A DNA stretch of 64,000 nt from Pontibacter deserti (GCF_023630255.1 NZ_JALPRS010000001.1:1116001-1180000); one strand, 5' to 3'; shown: positions 8,499 to 18,745, counted from the first letter of the stretch. Notes: generated from the letters alone by a model not told the origin. Translations and numbers: made by a program.

Positions 8499-8571
8499 GC
8501 TCGTTTATGAAAGGTTTGTGTTTGTTGTTTAACATTAAAGGAATTTAAATAAATTCCTGCTATTCAGTATT

Positions 8572-11121
8572 TTATACTTCTTCAGTTGTTTCAGGATCAA
8601 TCATAGTGTCTGGCTGTAAGGCATCTTCAGGCGCTAGCTCCGATTGCAGCATTACCACCTCCTCTATTTCATCTTCATTCTCCATCTCAACTTTCGCAAC
8701 CGAAGAGATCTTGTCACCTTCATTCAACTTAATCAGGCGTACACCTTGTGTTGCACGGCCAATAACTCTAATGTCAGCAACTCTCAAACGAATTGTTATA
8801 CCTGAACGGTTAATTATCATCAGGTCGTCGGTATCAACCACACCTTTTATTGCCACCAGTTTACCGGTTTTCTCTGTTACGTTCAGCGTTTTTACACCTT
8901 TACCACCACGGTTCGTGATGCGGTACTCTTCAAGTAAGGAGCGTTTACCAAATCCGTTTTCAGAAACAACCAACAGTTCAGTTTCAGGGGTTTCTACACA
9001 AACCATACCAACTACTCTGTCATCTGGTCCGGCAAGTGTTACGGCACGCACACCAGCTGCGTTACGTCCCATCGGTCTAACCTGTGTCTCATTAAAGCGG
9101 ATAGCTCTCCCCGACTCCAGTGCTATAATAATTTCACTGTTTCCTGTGGTAAGCTGTACATCAAGCAATCTGTCGCCTTCGTTAATCGTGATGGCGTTTA
9201 TACCATTCGTTCTCGGACGTGAATAAGCTTCTAAAACTGTTTTCTTGATGGTACCCTGTTCCGTGATGAATACCAGGTTATGGTTCAGTACAAAATCCTG
9301 GTTCTTCAGGTCATGTACATTCATTACTGCACGTACCTTGTCTTCACGTTCAATCTGGATCAGGTTCTGTATAGCGCGTCCTTTAGTGGTTTTACCGCCC
9401 TCCGGTATCTCATATACTTTTAACCAGAACACCCGGCCAAACTCAGTAAAGAACATCATGTGGTGGTGCGTACTAGCAACAAACAAGTGCTCAGTAAAAT
9501 CACTTTCTTTAGATGCCGCAACGCCTCTTGATCCAACTCCGCCACGGCTCTGGCTACGGTACTCGCTTAAAGAAGTACGTTTAATATAACCTTCATGAGA
9601 AATAGTGATCACCATGTTTTCTTCAGGGATCATATCCTCGTAAGAGATATCACCAGTGCTGGCCTCGATGCTGGTTCTGCGAACATCACCATAGCGCTCT
9701 TTTATTTCAGCCAGTTCATCTTTAATGATCTGCATACGCAGACCTTCATCATTTAATACAGAAGTAAGGTAATCGATCAGTTTCATGATCTCCTGGTACT
9801 CTGCCTGTATTTTATCACGCTCCAGACCAGTAAGGCGCTGTAGTCGCATATCCAATATGGCACGAGCCTGAATCTCAGAAAGGCTGAAGCGTTCCATTAA
9901 GCCATTTCGGGCGATCTCCGGGTCGCGGGAGGCACGAATCAGGTTAATTACTTCATCCAAATTATCCAGCGCTATCAGTAAACCTTCCAGAATGTGGGCA
10001 CGTTTTCTTGCCTCATCCAGCTCGTACTGTGTTCTGCGGATAACTACTTCATGCCTGTGTTCTACGAAATGTAAGATCAGGTCTTTCAGGTTCAGTGTCA
10101 TCGGACGACCTTTCACAAGGGCCACGTTGTTTACACCAAATGAAGACTGAAGTGCTGTATACTTATACAGGTTGTTAAGTACAACGTTAGGTATAGCATC
10201 ACGCTTCAGGTCATACACAATGCGTAAACCATCACGGTCTGACTCATCACGTAGATCCGAAATACCTTCAATTTTCTTTTCATTGATGAGCGCAGCTGTC
10301 TTCTCTATCAGAGATGCTTTGTTCACCATGTAAGGAATTTCAGTTACAATGATCTGTTCTTTACCTGTAGATGTTGTTTCAAAAGTAGCTCTGCCACGCA
10401 TTAACACACGTCCACGACCTGTTTCAAATGCAGACTTCACACCATCATAACCATAGATAATACCACCGGTCGGGAAGTCCGGAGCGGTAATATAATGCAT
10501 CAGTTCTGCAATGGTAATATCACGATTATCAATATAAGCGATGATACCATTGATTACTTCTGTCAGGTTATGCGGCGCCATGTTAGTGGCCATACCTACT
10601 GCAATACCAGATGTTCCGTTAACCAACAGGTTTGGGAATTTAGCCGGCATTACACTTGGCTCTTTCAGAGAGTCGTCGAAGTTTGGTACAAAATCTACTG
10701 TGTTCTTATCCAGGTCGTTTAGCAGTTCGTCAGCAATACGCTTTAAACGAGCTTCTGTATAACGCATGGCAGCCGGCGAGTCACCGTCAATAGAGCCATA
10801 GTTACCCTGTCCGTCTACAAGTGGGTAACGTAATGACCATTCCTGAGCCATACGAACCATTGTATCATAAACAGAGGCGTCGCCGTGAGGGTGATACTTA
10901 CCAAGCACCTCTCCTACAATTCTGGCGGATTTCTTATAAGCTTTATTATACGATACCCCCAGTTCGGACATACCATAAAGCACACGGCGGTGCACTGGTT
11001 TCAATCCATCCCGAACATCAGGTAAGGCTCTCGAAATGATAACAGACATTGAGTAGTCGATATACGCACCGCGCATCTCATCCTCAATGTTTATTGGTAT
11101 TATTCTTTCGCCTTCATTCAT
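8572..11121 (-). CDS. gyrA: DNA gyrase subunit A
   Basis: 849 residues. The breakage-reunion domain carries the catalytic Tyr at about 121 in [10 protein letters not shown]. The C-terminal half is the six-bladed DNA-wrapping domain, with a GyrA-box-like NRGGKG in its last third. GyrA with GyrB introduces negative supercoils using ATP. In the quinolone-contact region the sequence is [14 protein letters not shown]: the position equivalent to E. coli Ser83 is Ala and the Asp87 equivalent is kept. The start is the first ATG, giving [16 protein letters not shown]. Length and GyrA box favour gyrase over topoisomerase IV ParC. Confidence 0.97.
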   Translation of the reverse strand: MNEGERIIPINIEDEMRGAYIDYSMSVIISRALPDVRDGLKPVHRRVLYGMSELGVSYNKAYKKSARIVGEVLGKYHPHGDASVYDTMVRMAQEWSLRYPLVDGQGNYGSIDGDSPAAMRYTEARLKRIADELLNDLDKNTVDFVPNFDDSLKEPSVMPAKFPNLLVNGTSGIAVGMATNMAPHNLTEVINGIIAYIDNRDITIAELMHYITAPDFPTGGIIYGYDGVKSAFETGRGRVLMRGRATFETTSTGKEQIIVTEIPYMVNKASLIEKTAALINEKKIEGISDLRDESDRDGLRIVYDLKRDAIPNVVLNNLYKYTALQSSFGVNNVALVKGRPMTLNLKDLILHFVEHRHEVVIRRTQYELDEARKRAHILEGLLIALDNLDEVINLIRASRDPEIARNGLMERFSLSEIQARAILDMRLQRLTGLERDKIQAEYQEIMKLIDYLTSVLNDEGLRMQIIKDELAEIKERYGDVRRTSIEASTGDISYEDMIPEENMVITISHEGYIKRTSLSEYRSQSRGGVGSRGVAASKESDFTEHLFVASTHHHMMFFTEFGRVFWLKVYEIPEGGKTTKGRAIQNLIQIEREDKVRAVMNVHDLKNQDFVLNHNLVFITEQGTIKKTVLEAYSRPRTNGINAITINEGDRLLDVQLTTGNSEIIIALESGRAIRFNETQVRPMGRNAAGVRAVTLAGPDDRVVGMVCVETPETELLVVSENGFGKRSLLEEYRITNRGGKGVKTLNVTEKTGKLVAIKGVVDTDDLMIINRSGITIRLRVADIRVIGRATQGVRLIKLNEGDKISSVAKVEMENEDEIEEVVMLQSELAPEDALQPDTMIDPETTEEV

Positions 11122-11201
11122 GTTTTGCTGTATAAAAGTTAGTTTTTAATAAAAAGTAATAGCTGGCAATTTAGCCAAAAAACAAGATTTAACTATATAG
11201 G

Positions 11202-11441
11202 TTAATTCTTATTTTTACTCTTGTCTTTCTCGTTCTTCTTCTCTTTATCTTTCTTGTGCTTAGTCTTTTCACCATATTTCAGGTTCTGTTTTCGCCATAG
11301 CGGAACACCTCTATATTCGCCTTCGCCATGAGGATGCACCATGCGTACATTACACTGCATGATTGGACAGGCTGGTCTACAGGAAAAAATTGATAAAGAA
11401 ATTAAGGAAATAAAAACAAGAAGAATCCGATTAGTTGCCAT
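11202..11441 (-). CDS. Small Lys-rich lipoprotein-like hypothetical protein
   Basis: 79 residues. The hydrophobic N-terminus ends in LSIFSC, a plausible lipobox at Cys21. Two further Cys follow, then a basic tail of Lys, Asp and Glu with little complexity. It lies 80 bases upstream of gyrA on the same strand. No function can be assigned. Confidence 0.65.
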   Translation of the reverse strand: MATNRILLVFISLISLSIFSCRPACPIMQCNVRMVHPHGEGEYRGVPLWRKQNLKYGEKTKHKKDKEKKNEKDKSKNKN

Positions 11442-11572
11442 GCTTTGGTGTTTAAGAGAGCAACGAATTCATTAGTTACTCTCATATCCTTAACATACAA
11501 ATTTACACTTTTTTACTCAGTAAAACCAGCTTTTAACCTATACTTTAATCGTTTTTTAAGCTTAAAAAGCTA

Positions 11573-12349
11573 CTACTGTGGGTGAAAACCATTTATGGTA
11601 AATCCTCCATCTACAGCTATCGTCTGACCAGTAATATATGCGGCAGCTGGCATGCATAGAAAGGCTACAGTAGCAGCCACATCCTCCGGCTTACCAATTC
11701 TACGTAATGGTGTTCTGTTGATCACGTTAGTATAGAATTCTTCGTTCTGCAGCACAGTTTGAGCAAGTGGCGTACTGATGTACCATGGTGCAACCGCATT
11801 TACACGAATATTGTCTGCAGCCCACTCAGCTGCCAGGTTGCGGGTAAGCTGTGTTAAAGCAGCTTTTGTCATGCCATAAATACTGCCTGTACGCACATGT
11901 GTAAGCCCGGCTACTGATGTTACATGAACTATATTGGCCTGCTCAGACTTACTCAAATACTGGTAAAGCAACCGATTTAGCTCAAAAGCTGAACGCAGGT
12001 TTGTGTTCATTAAGTAATCATATTCTTCGGTAGTATATGCCGCTGTGGGTTTCCGGATATTAGTACCGACATTATTAATTAGGATATCGAGGCTACCCCA
12101 ATTAGTATCAACCCAGTTTAATAGCTTTTCACGCCCCTCTGTAGTGCTCATGTCTGCAGCTAATATGTGCAGCAGGTTACCGCTATTTTCGCTTTGTAGC
12201 TTCTCCAGGTCCTGTTGGTTACGGGCTACTGCCAGTACCTCTGCTCCTAGCGCTAAAAACTCTTTTACGGTTGCTTCGCCTATACCTTTAGAGCCACCCG
12301 TTACTATTGCTTTCTGTCCGGTTAAGGACCATCTGTTATTGTTCATCAA
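11573..12349 (-). CDS. SDR family oxidoreductase, tropinone-reductase-like
   Basis: 258 residues of classical short-chain dehydrogenase. The cofactor motif TGGSKGIG is near residue 17, NNVGTN near 90, the catalytic Ser in VTSVAGL, and YGMTK holds the catalytic Tyr and Lys. The stretch [15 protein letters not shown] is typical of the tropinone reductase-like branch. It should be a cytoplasmic NAD(P)-dependent alcohol or ketone oxidoreductase; the substrate is unknown. It is divergent from the AT-rich gene at 12424. Confidence 0.92.
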   Translation of the reverse strand: MMNNNRWSLTGQKAIVTGGSKGIGEATVKEFLALGAEVLAVARNQQDLEKLQSENSGNLLHILAADMSTTEGREKLLNWVDTNWGSLDILINNVGTNIRKPTAAYTTEEYDYLMNTNLRSAFELNRLLYQYLSKSEQANIVHVTSVAGLTHVRTGSIYGMTKAALTQLTRNLAAEWAADNIRVNAVAPWYISTPLAQTVLQNEEFYTNVINRTPLRRIGKPEDVAATVAFLCMPAAAYITGQTIAVDGGFTINGFHPQ

Positions 12350-12423
12350 ATTAGTTTGTCTCTATTATAAAAGTAATATATTTACTCTATTTAAATTACT
12401 ATATTTAAAACAAACTTATTAAA

Positions 12424-13152
12424 ATGAAAAAGATGAAAAAAGTTAAGTTATTTACCCTTTCTCTTACATCAAGTATTTGTCTATTGTGTATTAATGCTCA
12501 AGCTCAGATTACAAACTATACTAATCAAGATAGCTTTTTTGGGAATGGAGGGTTTATACATAGTGTTACTCCAAATTCTAAAACTATAAAAGGCTCCCCC
12601 TTCATTTTTGATTTTTGGTATGATGCTACTATTATATCTACCAATAACCAAGAGTTTGAGAACATTAAAGTGAAGTATAACATTCATCTGAATGAGGTTT
12701 TAGCATTAAGACCAACAGGAGATTCTGTAGCTTTAAATAATAATTTTATTAAAGAGTTTGTTATTACGGATTTGAAGATGAATAAAATTCGTTTCAAAAG
12801 ATTACCTAATATCAATACAAATAATGCTTCTTTGAGAAATGCGTTTGTTAATATAATATATGAAGGTAAAATATTATTCATTGCTGAAGTAAAATCAAAA
12901 ATATTAAAAGCTGAAAAAGTACAAGGAGGGTATGGTACTTATCGAGAGACGGATGAATTTACAAAGGAGACTACTTACTATTACATTGATAAAGATAAAA
13001 GTCCTATAGAGGTAAAATTAAATAAGAAAAGTCTTTTAACTGTTTTATCAAATAAACAAGATGCTATAAAAGCCTTTATATCTAATGAAAAAATTGATGC
13101 CAATACTGAACAAGGTTGGGTGAAAGCACTAGCTTACTACGAGACACTATAA
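12424..13152 (+). CDS. AT-rich orphan secreted protein
   Basis: 242 residues with a signal peptide ending in NAQAQ. I recognise no domain. The sequence is rich in Asn, Lys and Ile (for example NTNNASLRNAFVNIIYEG) and the DNA is visibly more AT-rich than its neighbours, with A/T-ending codons dominating. This suggests recent acquisition or relaxed selection. The first Met may be at residue 1 or 4 (MKKMKK). It ends in a terminator shared with the convergent hydrolase gene. Confidence 0.75.
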   Translation: MKKMKKVKLFTLSLTSSICLLCINAQAQITNYTNQDSFFGNGGFIHSVTPNSKTIKGSPFIFDFWYDATIISTNNQEFENIKVKYNIHLNEVLALRPTGDSVALNNNFIKEFVITDLKMNKIRFKRLPNINTNNASLRNAFVNIIYEGKILFIAEVKSKILKAEKVQGGYGTYRETDEFTKETTYYYIDKDKSPIEVKLNKKSLLTVLSNKQDAIKAFISNEKIDANTEQGWVKALAYYETL

Positions 13153-13177
13153 GGCTGATATTACTATTTACCTAATT

Positions 13178-13209
13178 AAAAAAGAGCAGGCTATCAACCT
13201 GCTCTTTTT
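13178..13209. terminator. Bidirectional terminator
   Basis: A stem of about 12 bp (AAAAAGAGCAGG/CCTGCTCTTTTT) with A and T tracts on either side works in both directions. It overlaps the stop codon of the minus-strand hydrolase gene by two bases. Confidence 0.87.
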
Positions 13210-14224
13210 ATTTGTTGCCCATAATTCTGCGCCAGTAATCCTTGAAATATGCTTTATTAAGCTTAGGACGATTATTTATTTCTTTAAATTCTAAAGAACC
13301 ATTTAGATTTTGCCAAACATGATAAACAAACACATAGCCTCCTCCTTCTTTACGCCAGTCATCGAATTTACCAAAGCGTAAGTCGTTAATATAAACTCCT
13401 TTTTCAGCTGGAACTACAGTATAATAACCCTTTGTAATTTCAAGTAATCTTTCGAGGCGGGGATTGCCACGGTAAGGCTTAAGCAGGTGTTTGTTTTGTG
13501 GTTCATAGCTATACTTTACATTTTTATCTTCGTCAAAGAGAGAGTAGAATCCATTATAAAAGCCTCCGTTACCTTTAACAGTTACTGACCAGAATATAGT
13601 ATTAAGTGGAGTTGGTTTGCTGATGTACGAACTATAGGCTATGCCCTGCCTTTGCAGGTTCTGCTCGAACACGTTATTTGCAGCAGCTTTGGCTCCAAAA
13701 GAAAACAATAAATAAGCTGTGCTTAAAGCCAGACCAGTATAGTTAAGAATGCGGCGCTTCCGGTTATTTTTATTATAAAATCCGGTAGCGAAAACAAATC
13801 CCAGAAACGGCAAAGTATAAAGCGGATCAATTACAAAGATGTTATAGAACGCAACTCCGTACGTACTAAAGGGCCAGAAAAGTTGTGTACCCCAGGTGGT
13901 ACAGCTATCAAGTAAGGCATGGGTTACAAAACCCCAGAAAAAGAGCCAGCCCCACTCCTGCCATATAGATGAGTCCTTTTTGTTAAACCGCTTTAATAAC
14001 AGCCCAAGTAACGGCGAAACCACTATAGCAAATAAAAACGAATGCGTAAGCGATCGGTGAAAACTTAGCTGCCCCACCATATCCAGTAAAGGATTAGCCA
14101 GGATATCGAGGTCAGGAATAGTGCCTGCTATACCTCCCCAAAGCAGTGATTTGTTGCCTAACTTTTTGCCAAGTATAACTTCGCCAACCGAAGCGCCTAA
14201 TACAACCTGTGTAAGAGAATCCAT
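13208..14224 (-). CDS. Membrane-bound metal-dependent hydrolase (YdjM/DUF457 type)
   Basis: 338 residues. The N-terminal half has about five membrane helices and the family motifs MDSLTQVVLGASVGE, GIAGTIPDLDIL and HRSLTHSFLF; the Asp and His residues are the probable metal ligands. HALLDSCTTWGT follows. The C-terminal 130 residues form a soluble extension. Members are annotated as metal-dependent hydrolases, but the substrate is unknown. Confidence 0.9.
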   Translation of the reverse strand: MDSLTQVVLGASVGEVILGKKLGNKSLLWGGIAGTIPDLDILANPLLDMVGQLSFHRSLTHSFLFAIVVSPLLGLLLKRFNKKDSSIWQEWGWLFFWGFVTHALLDSCTTWGTQLFWPFSTYGVAFYNIFVIDPLYTLPFLGFVFATGFYNKNNRKRRILNYTGLALSTAYLLFSFGAKAAANNVFEQNLQRQGIAYSSYISKPTPLNTIFWSVTVKGNGGFYNGFYSLFDEDKNVKYSYEPQNKHLLKPYRGNPRLERLLEITKGYYTVVPAEKGVYINDLRFGKFDDWRKEGGGYVFVYHVWQNLNGSLEFKEINNRPKLNKAYFKDYWRRIMGNK

Positions 14225-14239
14225 GGGATAAAAATATAA

Positions 14240-14285
14240 AAACCTTTGCTGCTATACATCAAGTTAAGTATAGCAGCAAAGGTTT
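14240..14285 (-). terminator. Strong terminator with 18-bp perfect stem
   Basis: The arms at 14240-14257 and 14268-14285 are perfectly complementary over 18 bases with a 10-base loop. On the minus strand a T-rich tract follows, 20 bases after the stop of the GNAT-like gene. Confidence 0.85.
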
Positions 14286-14304
14286 ATACTTCAAATAAGT
14301 TTTA

Positions 14305-15471
14305 TTACTTAATAATTGGCATGCGTTTAAATTGTTTTGTTCTGTCGAAGAGGTAACGGAAGGTAGCATGTGTCTTATAAATACGGCCTCCAATCTGCTC
14401 CACAAGGTGCATCATTTTAGGGTTAAAATCTCCGATCCAGTTCATTTGCAAATCTACGTAAGGTATAGACGGATTACTTTGCACAACTTTGCCCGCTTCT
14501 ACAATCATGGCAGCTTCTACGCCTTTACTCTGATGTTCCGGTGTAATTCCGAATACAATACCATACATGGTTTTGCAAGCACCTCTCCACTTATGAAATA
14601 TAAATTTTAGCTTACCCCACAGGTCCATTTTACCATTTACATACTTAAATAGCATGTTAAGTTCAGGTATAGCTATAAAGAAACCAACAGGCTCATTATT
14701 GTAATAGGCGAACCACATAATTCGCTCATCGATAACCGGTTTAAGCGTTTTCATGATGGTGGCCGCCTGTGCTTCTGTCATTGGTTTTACACCTTCATGT
14801 TTTGCCCACCCTTTATTATAAACAACTCTGAAATCTTCGGTAAATTTGGCCAGAAATTTTTTATCCATGTGCCGGAAAGAGTAGGCTGGGTCTGCAAGTA
14901 TACGGTTTGCCTTGTCGTTATACTTCTGCGGAAGCGGATCATCTACCATACGGTGGTATGTATATTGCTTAAAGTATAATCCAAACCCATAATTTTCTAG
15001 TAACCGCTGGTAGTATGGGTAGTTATAGTGCATACCGTAATTTGGTGCATAAAAGCCGTCAATAAGCAATCCCCACCACTTATCACGATCACCCAGGTTT
15101 ATAGGTCCATCCATTGCTTCCATGCCTTGCTCCTGTAACCAGTTTTTGCAGGCATCTAATAGCATATTGGCAGCTTCCTGATCATCAATACAATCAAAGA
15201 AACCCATACCACCTGTGGGCTGATCGCCACCTTTTGAGGTTTTAGGATTTATAAATGCAGCAACCCGGCCTATTGATTTGCCTTTGGCATCTTTCAGTAT
15301 CCAGCGTATAGCTTTCCCATCCCGCAACAGTTTATTCTTCTTAGGGTCAAAAACACCAATTATATCTTTGTCTAAAGGCCGGATATAATTCGGATCTTTT
15401 TTATAAAGGTCAATCTGAACCTGCAGAAATTCTTTCTCAAGTTCCGGAGTGGTTACTTCTATGAGTTGCAT
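14305..15471 (-). CDS. GNAT-like protein of the YghO type
   Basis: 388 residues. The N-terminal part (IGRVAAFINP, MGFFDCIDD) and the C-terminal part (PVGFFIAIPELN, GITPEHQSKGVEAAMI) show the split acetyltransferase-like pattern of large Bacteroidota GNAT proteins. HQSKGVEAAMI fits the acetyl-CoA loop (Q/RxxGxG/A). Donor and acceptor are unknown. It stands alone between its own terminator and the tRNA terminator. Confidence 0.82.
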   Translation of the reverse strand: MQLIEVTTPELEKEFLQVQIDLYKKDPNYIRPLDKDIIGVFDPKKNKLLRDGKAIRWILKDAKGKSIGRVAAFINPKTSKGGDQPTGGMGFFDCIDDQEAANMLLDACKNWLQEQGMEAMDGPINLGDRDKWWGLLIDGFYAPNYGMHYNYPYYQRLLENYGFGLYFKQYTYHRMVDDPLPQKYNDKANRILADPAYSFRHMDKKFLAKFTEDFRVVYNKGWAKHEGVKPMTEAQAATIMKTLKPVIDERIMWFAYYNNEPVGFFIAIPELNMLFKYVNGKMDLWGKLKFIFHKWRGACKTMYGIVFGITPEHQSKGVEAAMIVEAGKVVQSNPSIPYVDLQMNWIGDFNPKMMHLVEQIGGRIYKTHATFRYLFDRTKQFKRMPIIK

Positions 15472-15560
15472 AAAAGAGGAATTATACTTTTGAGATCAGA
15501 AGCCAAAATAAAGGATTATACCTGATATATCATAGGCTTCGGGTATGGTAGGTATAGAAA

Positions 15561-15592
15561 CAAAAAAGCCTTCAGATTTCTCTAAAGGCTTT
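15561..15592 (-). terminator. Terminator after the downstream tRNA-Thr
   Basis: The minus strand reads AAAGCCTT, a 12-base loop, AAGGCTTTTTTG, with the T run. It follows the 3' end of the second tRNA (15602) by about 10 bases. Confidence 0.85.
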
Positions 15593-15601
15593 CCCTTGCT
15601 G

Positions 15602-15674
<73 letters not shown>

Positions 15675-15693
15675 TTGTACTTATGTTTGCATT

Positions 15694-15726
15694 AAAAAGC
15701 ACATGCAGTACAAACATGTGCTTTTT
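15694..15726 (-). terminator. Hairpin between the two tRNA-Thr genes
   Basis: A 12-bp perfect stem (AAAAAGCACATG/CATGTGCTTTTT) with a nine-base loop sits in the 58-base spacer. It acts as a terminator or a processing site after the promoter-proximal tRNA. Confidence 0.8.
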
Positions 15727-15732
15727 GAGAAG

Positions 15733-15805
<73 letters not shown>

Positions 15806-15839
15806 TTACTCTGATGTGCCTTAGTGTTCTAAAGCGTTG

Positions 15840-15870
15840 CAAAGGTATGGGCTATTTTTAATTCTGCAAA
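15840..15870 (-). promoter_or_regulatory. Promoter of the tRNA-Thr pair
   Basis: On the minus strand TTTG (15870-15867), 19 bases, then TACCTTTG (15847-15840). This matches the Bacteroidota -33/-7 consensus with ideal spacing. Confidence 0.8.
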
Positions 15871-15930
15871 TACCTGCTGCAACTTTTTTTATAGCTTTTA
15901 CCTAATGTTTTGAATGTCAGGTATAAAAAA

Positions 15931-18084
15931 TTAGCCTCTGAAAGCCTTTAGCTGACGATTTAGTTGTTCTATACGGTGCTGCGCGTCTGCAATACGTCCT
16001 TCATACTCTTCACGCAATTTATCTGCATTTTTAGATCTAGCAAAGAATTCAATGTTAGTCCGTAATGTTTGTATATCGTTTTGCAGTTGCGTTATCTCAC
16101 GACGGATGTTCTGCTCCTTATGATGTAGTTTTTGTGCTGCATCCGGGCTACTCTTCAGACGTTCTACCTGTAGTTTCACCACCATTTCATTACGCTCCTC
16201 AAGGCTCAGGCTAGGTACACGCTCCAGGTAGTTCTCCATCAAAGCGATAAACTTCTCTTCCACTTTCGGAGTACTGCGTTGGTTACTCTGATCAAGAGCC
16301 CGCCACTGGTTTAAAAACTGCTGATATTCTTCTAAAGAAGCAGGTGCAGTTGGCTGTGAAAGCTTCTCTGATATTCGGTCTGTAAGTGCCATTTTTTCAG
16401 AAGAAAGCTTTTCCTGCTCTGCTGTGCGGCTCTGCTCCTGTACCTGTTTGCGATCGAAGAATTCGTTGCAGGCACTTCTGAATCGCTGCCAGATTTTATC
16501 TGAATACTTATCCGGAACACGACCTATCGTTTTCCATTTCTTTTGCAGCTGAATCAGTTTTTCTTTGGTAGCATTCCAGTCAGTGCTGTCTTTCAGGACT
16601 TCAGCTTCCTCGCATAGTTCAGTTTTCAGTCGTAGGTTCTGCATTTTCTGTTCATCCAGCCCTTTAAAGAACTGATTCTTATGCTGAAAGAAAGCCTTAT
16701 AGTTGCCCCAGAAGTTTTTATTTATCTCTTCGGCATACTCTTTTGGCACAAGTCCGGCTGCATCCCACTCTTCTTTTAACTTCTGGATTTCATCTGTTTT
16801 ATCACGCCACTCATTTATGCGGTCGGTGTTAAAGCCCTGGTAAGTTTGTAAACGTTCCAGTAAGGCACGTTTTTTCTCCAGGTTCTGCATCTCATGTGCT
16901 TTGCGATCTTCCTGGTAAGCTTTGCGGCGGGTATGTACTTTCTCCGAAGCTTGTATAAACCGCTCCCAGATCGGATCACGCTGGTCGTTTGGAACAGGCC
17001 CAATGTTCTTCCACTCTTCGTGTAGGTGGCGTAATTCTTCCAGTGCTTTATTGATAGACTGCTCGTTCTCCAGTGCCTCGGCGCGTTCTATTAACTGTAT
17101 TTTCGCGTCCAGGTTACGCTTACGATCGAGCTCTTTCAGCTCATAAAAGATGCTACGGTTGTTGTAGAATATATCGAGAAGCGCATGATAAGAATCCCAT
17201 AGTTGTTGGGCGGCTCCTGCAGGTACTGGTCCTATACTTTTCCATTCAGCCTGTAGCTTTTTAAGCTCATCGCTGCTGCTTTTAGTTTCTGCCGATTCTA
17301 CCAACTCACGCAGGCGTGAAAGTAGTTCCTGTTTGCGTTCCAAGTTGCGCTGGCGTTGTTCTTCGGTTTGCTGGCGTTCCTGGTGTCTTGCGTCTCGATA
17401 AGCAACCAATAGTTTCTCAAGGTCCTGGTGCTCGGGTGTTGGGTGATATTCAAAATCTTCTTCAGTTCCACCCTCCTGCTTAAAACGCAGCAGCGCTTCA
17501 GTTTTCTCACTCTGGAAGCGCTGGTCGTAGTGGCGCTGCAGTTCGTTTATAGTCTTATGATTTTTACGAACATCACCTCTCTTCAGTGTATTGGCAAGCA
17601 ACGACCGTAATTCTTCTAAAGATGACTGGCTGTAATCAGTATGATCTTCATCGTCTTCCTGCTCCTCATATTCATGTTCTACAAGTGTGGATCCTTGGGG
17701 CTTTTCGGTAATAGCAACCTGACTTTGTTCTGAAGCAGTCTCTGATTCAACTTCAGCAGATGCCTGAGTATTTACAGGGGCGGCAGTTGTCTCTGGTTCA
17801 GAAGTATCTGCAATAGCATCTGCCATTATTTCTGTGCGTACCTCTGACTCAGCAGCTTCATCCGGAGTTGTGAGGTTAGGCATTACCTCCGGCTGCTCCT
17901 CTTTAGGAACCTCAGCCGATTCGGTATGCTGCGCCTGTTTACCGGCATTTATTTCAGCCAGGCGTTTTTCGATGATACTTTGCGGCGATTCAGGCTGTTG
18001 CTTCTGTTCATCAGCTGCATTTTGATTCTCAGGTTTGTTAACCTCAGCTCCGGTAGTGTCCAGATCCTTGTTTTCTGTAGTCAT
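15931..18084 (-). CDS. DUF349 repeat protein with coiled-coil end
   Basis: 717 residues. The first 160 are acidic and Gln/Glu/Ala-rich, probably disordered. From about 165 to 610 come DUF349 units, each marked by a W-x-x-hG-x-VP motif: EWKSIGPVP, EWKNIGPVP, EWDAAGLVP and KWKTIGRVP, then a decayed fifth. The last 75 residues are a predicted coiled coil (NIRREITQLQNDIQTLR). DUF349 proteins are helical and of uncertain role. The start codon is the first ATG. It lies 30 bases after yqgE on the same strand and is probably cotranscribed. Confidence 0.93.
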   Translation of the reverse strand: MTTENKDLDTTGAEVNKPENQNAADEQKQQPESPQSIIEKRLAEINAGKQAQHTESAEVPKEEQPEVMPNLTTPDEAAESEVRTEIMADAIADTSEPETTAAPVNTQASAEVESETASEQSQVAITEKPQGSTLVEHEYEEQEDDEDHTDYSQSSLEELRSLLANTLKRGDVRKNHKTINELQRHYDQRFQSEKTEALLRFKQEGGTEEDFEYHPTPEHQDLEKLLVAYRDARHQERQQTEEQRQRNLERKQELLSRLRELVESAETKSSSDELKKLQAEWKSIGPVPAGAAQQLWDSYHALLDIFYNNRSIFYELKELDRKRNLDAKIQLIERAEALENEQSINKALEELRHLHEEWKNIGPVPNDQRDPIWERFIQASEKVHTRRKAYQEDRKAHEMQNLEKKRALLERLQTYQGFNTDRINEWRDKTDEIQKLKEEWDAAGLVPKEYAEEINKNFWGNYKAFFQHKNQFFKGLDEQKMQNLRLKTELCEEAEVLKDSTDWNATKEKLIQLQKKWKTIGRVPDKYSDKIWQRFRSACNEFFDRKQVQEQSRTAEQEKLSSEKMALTDRISEKLSQPTAPASLEEYQQFLNQWRALDQSNQRSTPKVEEKFIALMENYLERVPSLSLEERNEMVVKLQVERLKSSPDAAQKLHHKEQNIRREITQLQNDIQTLRTNIEFFARSKNADKLREEYEGRIADAQHRIEQLNRQLKAFRG

Positions 18085-18114
18085 GATTACGGCTAAGTTT
18101 ACAACGTAATAACT

Positions 18115-18687
18115 TTAGTTCAGGCGAGGGTCTACCGGGTAATTCGATAGTACCTTATACTTGCCTCCCATTTGGCGCAGGATGCTTCGCCAAAGAGTAT
18201 CTGCCTCTAAATTAAACAATTTATTCACAGCATTGTTATTTACTATCCAAACATTTTTATCAATTTCCTCTTGTAATTGCCCTGGCGTCCAGCCAGAATA
18301 ACCCAGAAAAAAGCGAATATCAGCAGATGTAACTATACCTGAGCCTATCATGGTGCGGAGCATTTCAAAATCGCCGCCCCAGTATAGGTCCTCGCCCAGT
18401 TTAACTGCTTGCGGCAAATTACTAAGCCGGTGTATGTAGTGCAGGGTGTTATACTGAACCGGGCCACCAATGCCCAACGTTACATCAAATGCATCATTAT
18501 ATATATCAACTACATCAGATAGCTTTAGATTAGATAAACGATTTAGCACCAGGCCAAATGTACCTTCATCTTCGCTATGGTTGCAAAGCAATATCACAGA
18601 ACGCTCGAAGTTCGGATCACCGAGGAAAGGCTCTGATATAAGTATACTTCCACTCTGAGGCTTTATCAACCTTGCTTCATCCATCAT
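18115..18687 (-). CDS. YqgE/AlgH family protein
   Basis: 190 residues from the chosen start. Family motifs: GSILISEPFLGDPNFERSVI, then EGTFGLVLNR, and FLGYSGWTPGQLQEEI. The frame is open 17 codons further upstream (to 18738), but that region holds a near-perfect palindrome and family members begin close to LIKPQSGSILI. The ATG at 18687 or the adjoining one at 18684 is therefore preferred. The function of AlgH/YqgE is not settled. Confidence 0.9.
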   Translation of the reverse strand: MMDEARLIKPQSGSILISEPFLGDPNFERSVILLCNHSEDEGTFGLVLNRLSNLKLSDVVDIYNDAFDVTLGIGGPVQYNTLHYIHRLSNLPQAVKLGEDLYWGGDFEMLRTMIGSGIVTSADIRFFLGYSGWTPGQLQEEIDKNVWIVNNNAVNKLFNLEADTLWRSILRQMGGKYKVLSNYPVDPRLN

Positions 18688-18726
18688 TTTGGTTTGCTTT
18701 AGGTGTTTAGTATTGTACACTTTTAT

Positions 18727-18745
18727 ATCTGTAACCATTACAGAT
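18727..18745. promoter_or_regulatory. Inverted repeat upstream of yqgE
   Basis: ATCTGTAA-CCA-TTACAGAT: perfect 8-base arms with a three-base centre, about 40 bases ahead of the preferred yqgE start. A homodimeric repressor site is possible; it lies inside the longer alternative reading frame. Confidence 0.45.

Noticed and set aside
8606..9589. Long open frames antisense to gyrA
   Set aside because: Shadow frames of the highly conserved gyrA gene, with Ser/Thr-rich low-complexity products and no promoter.
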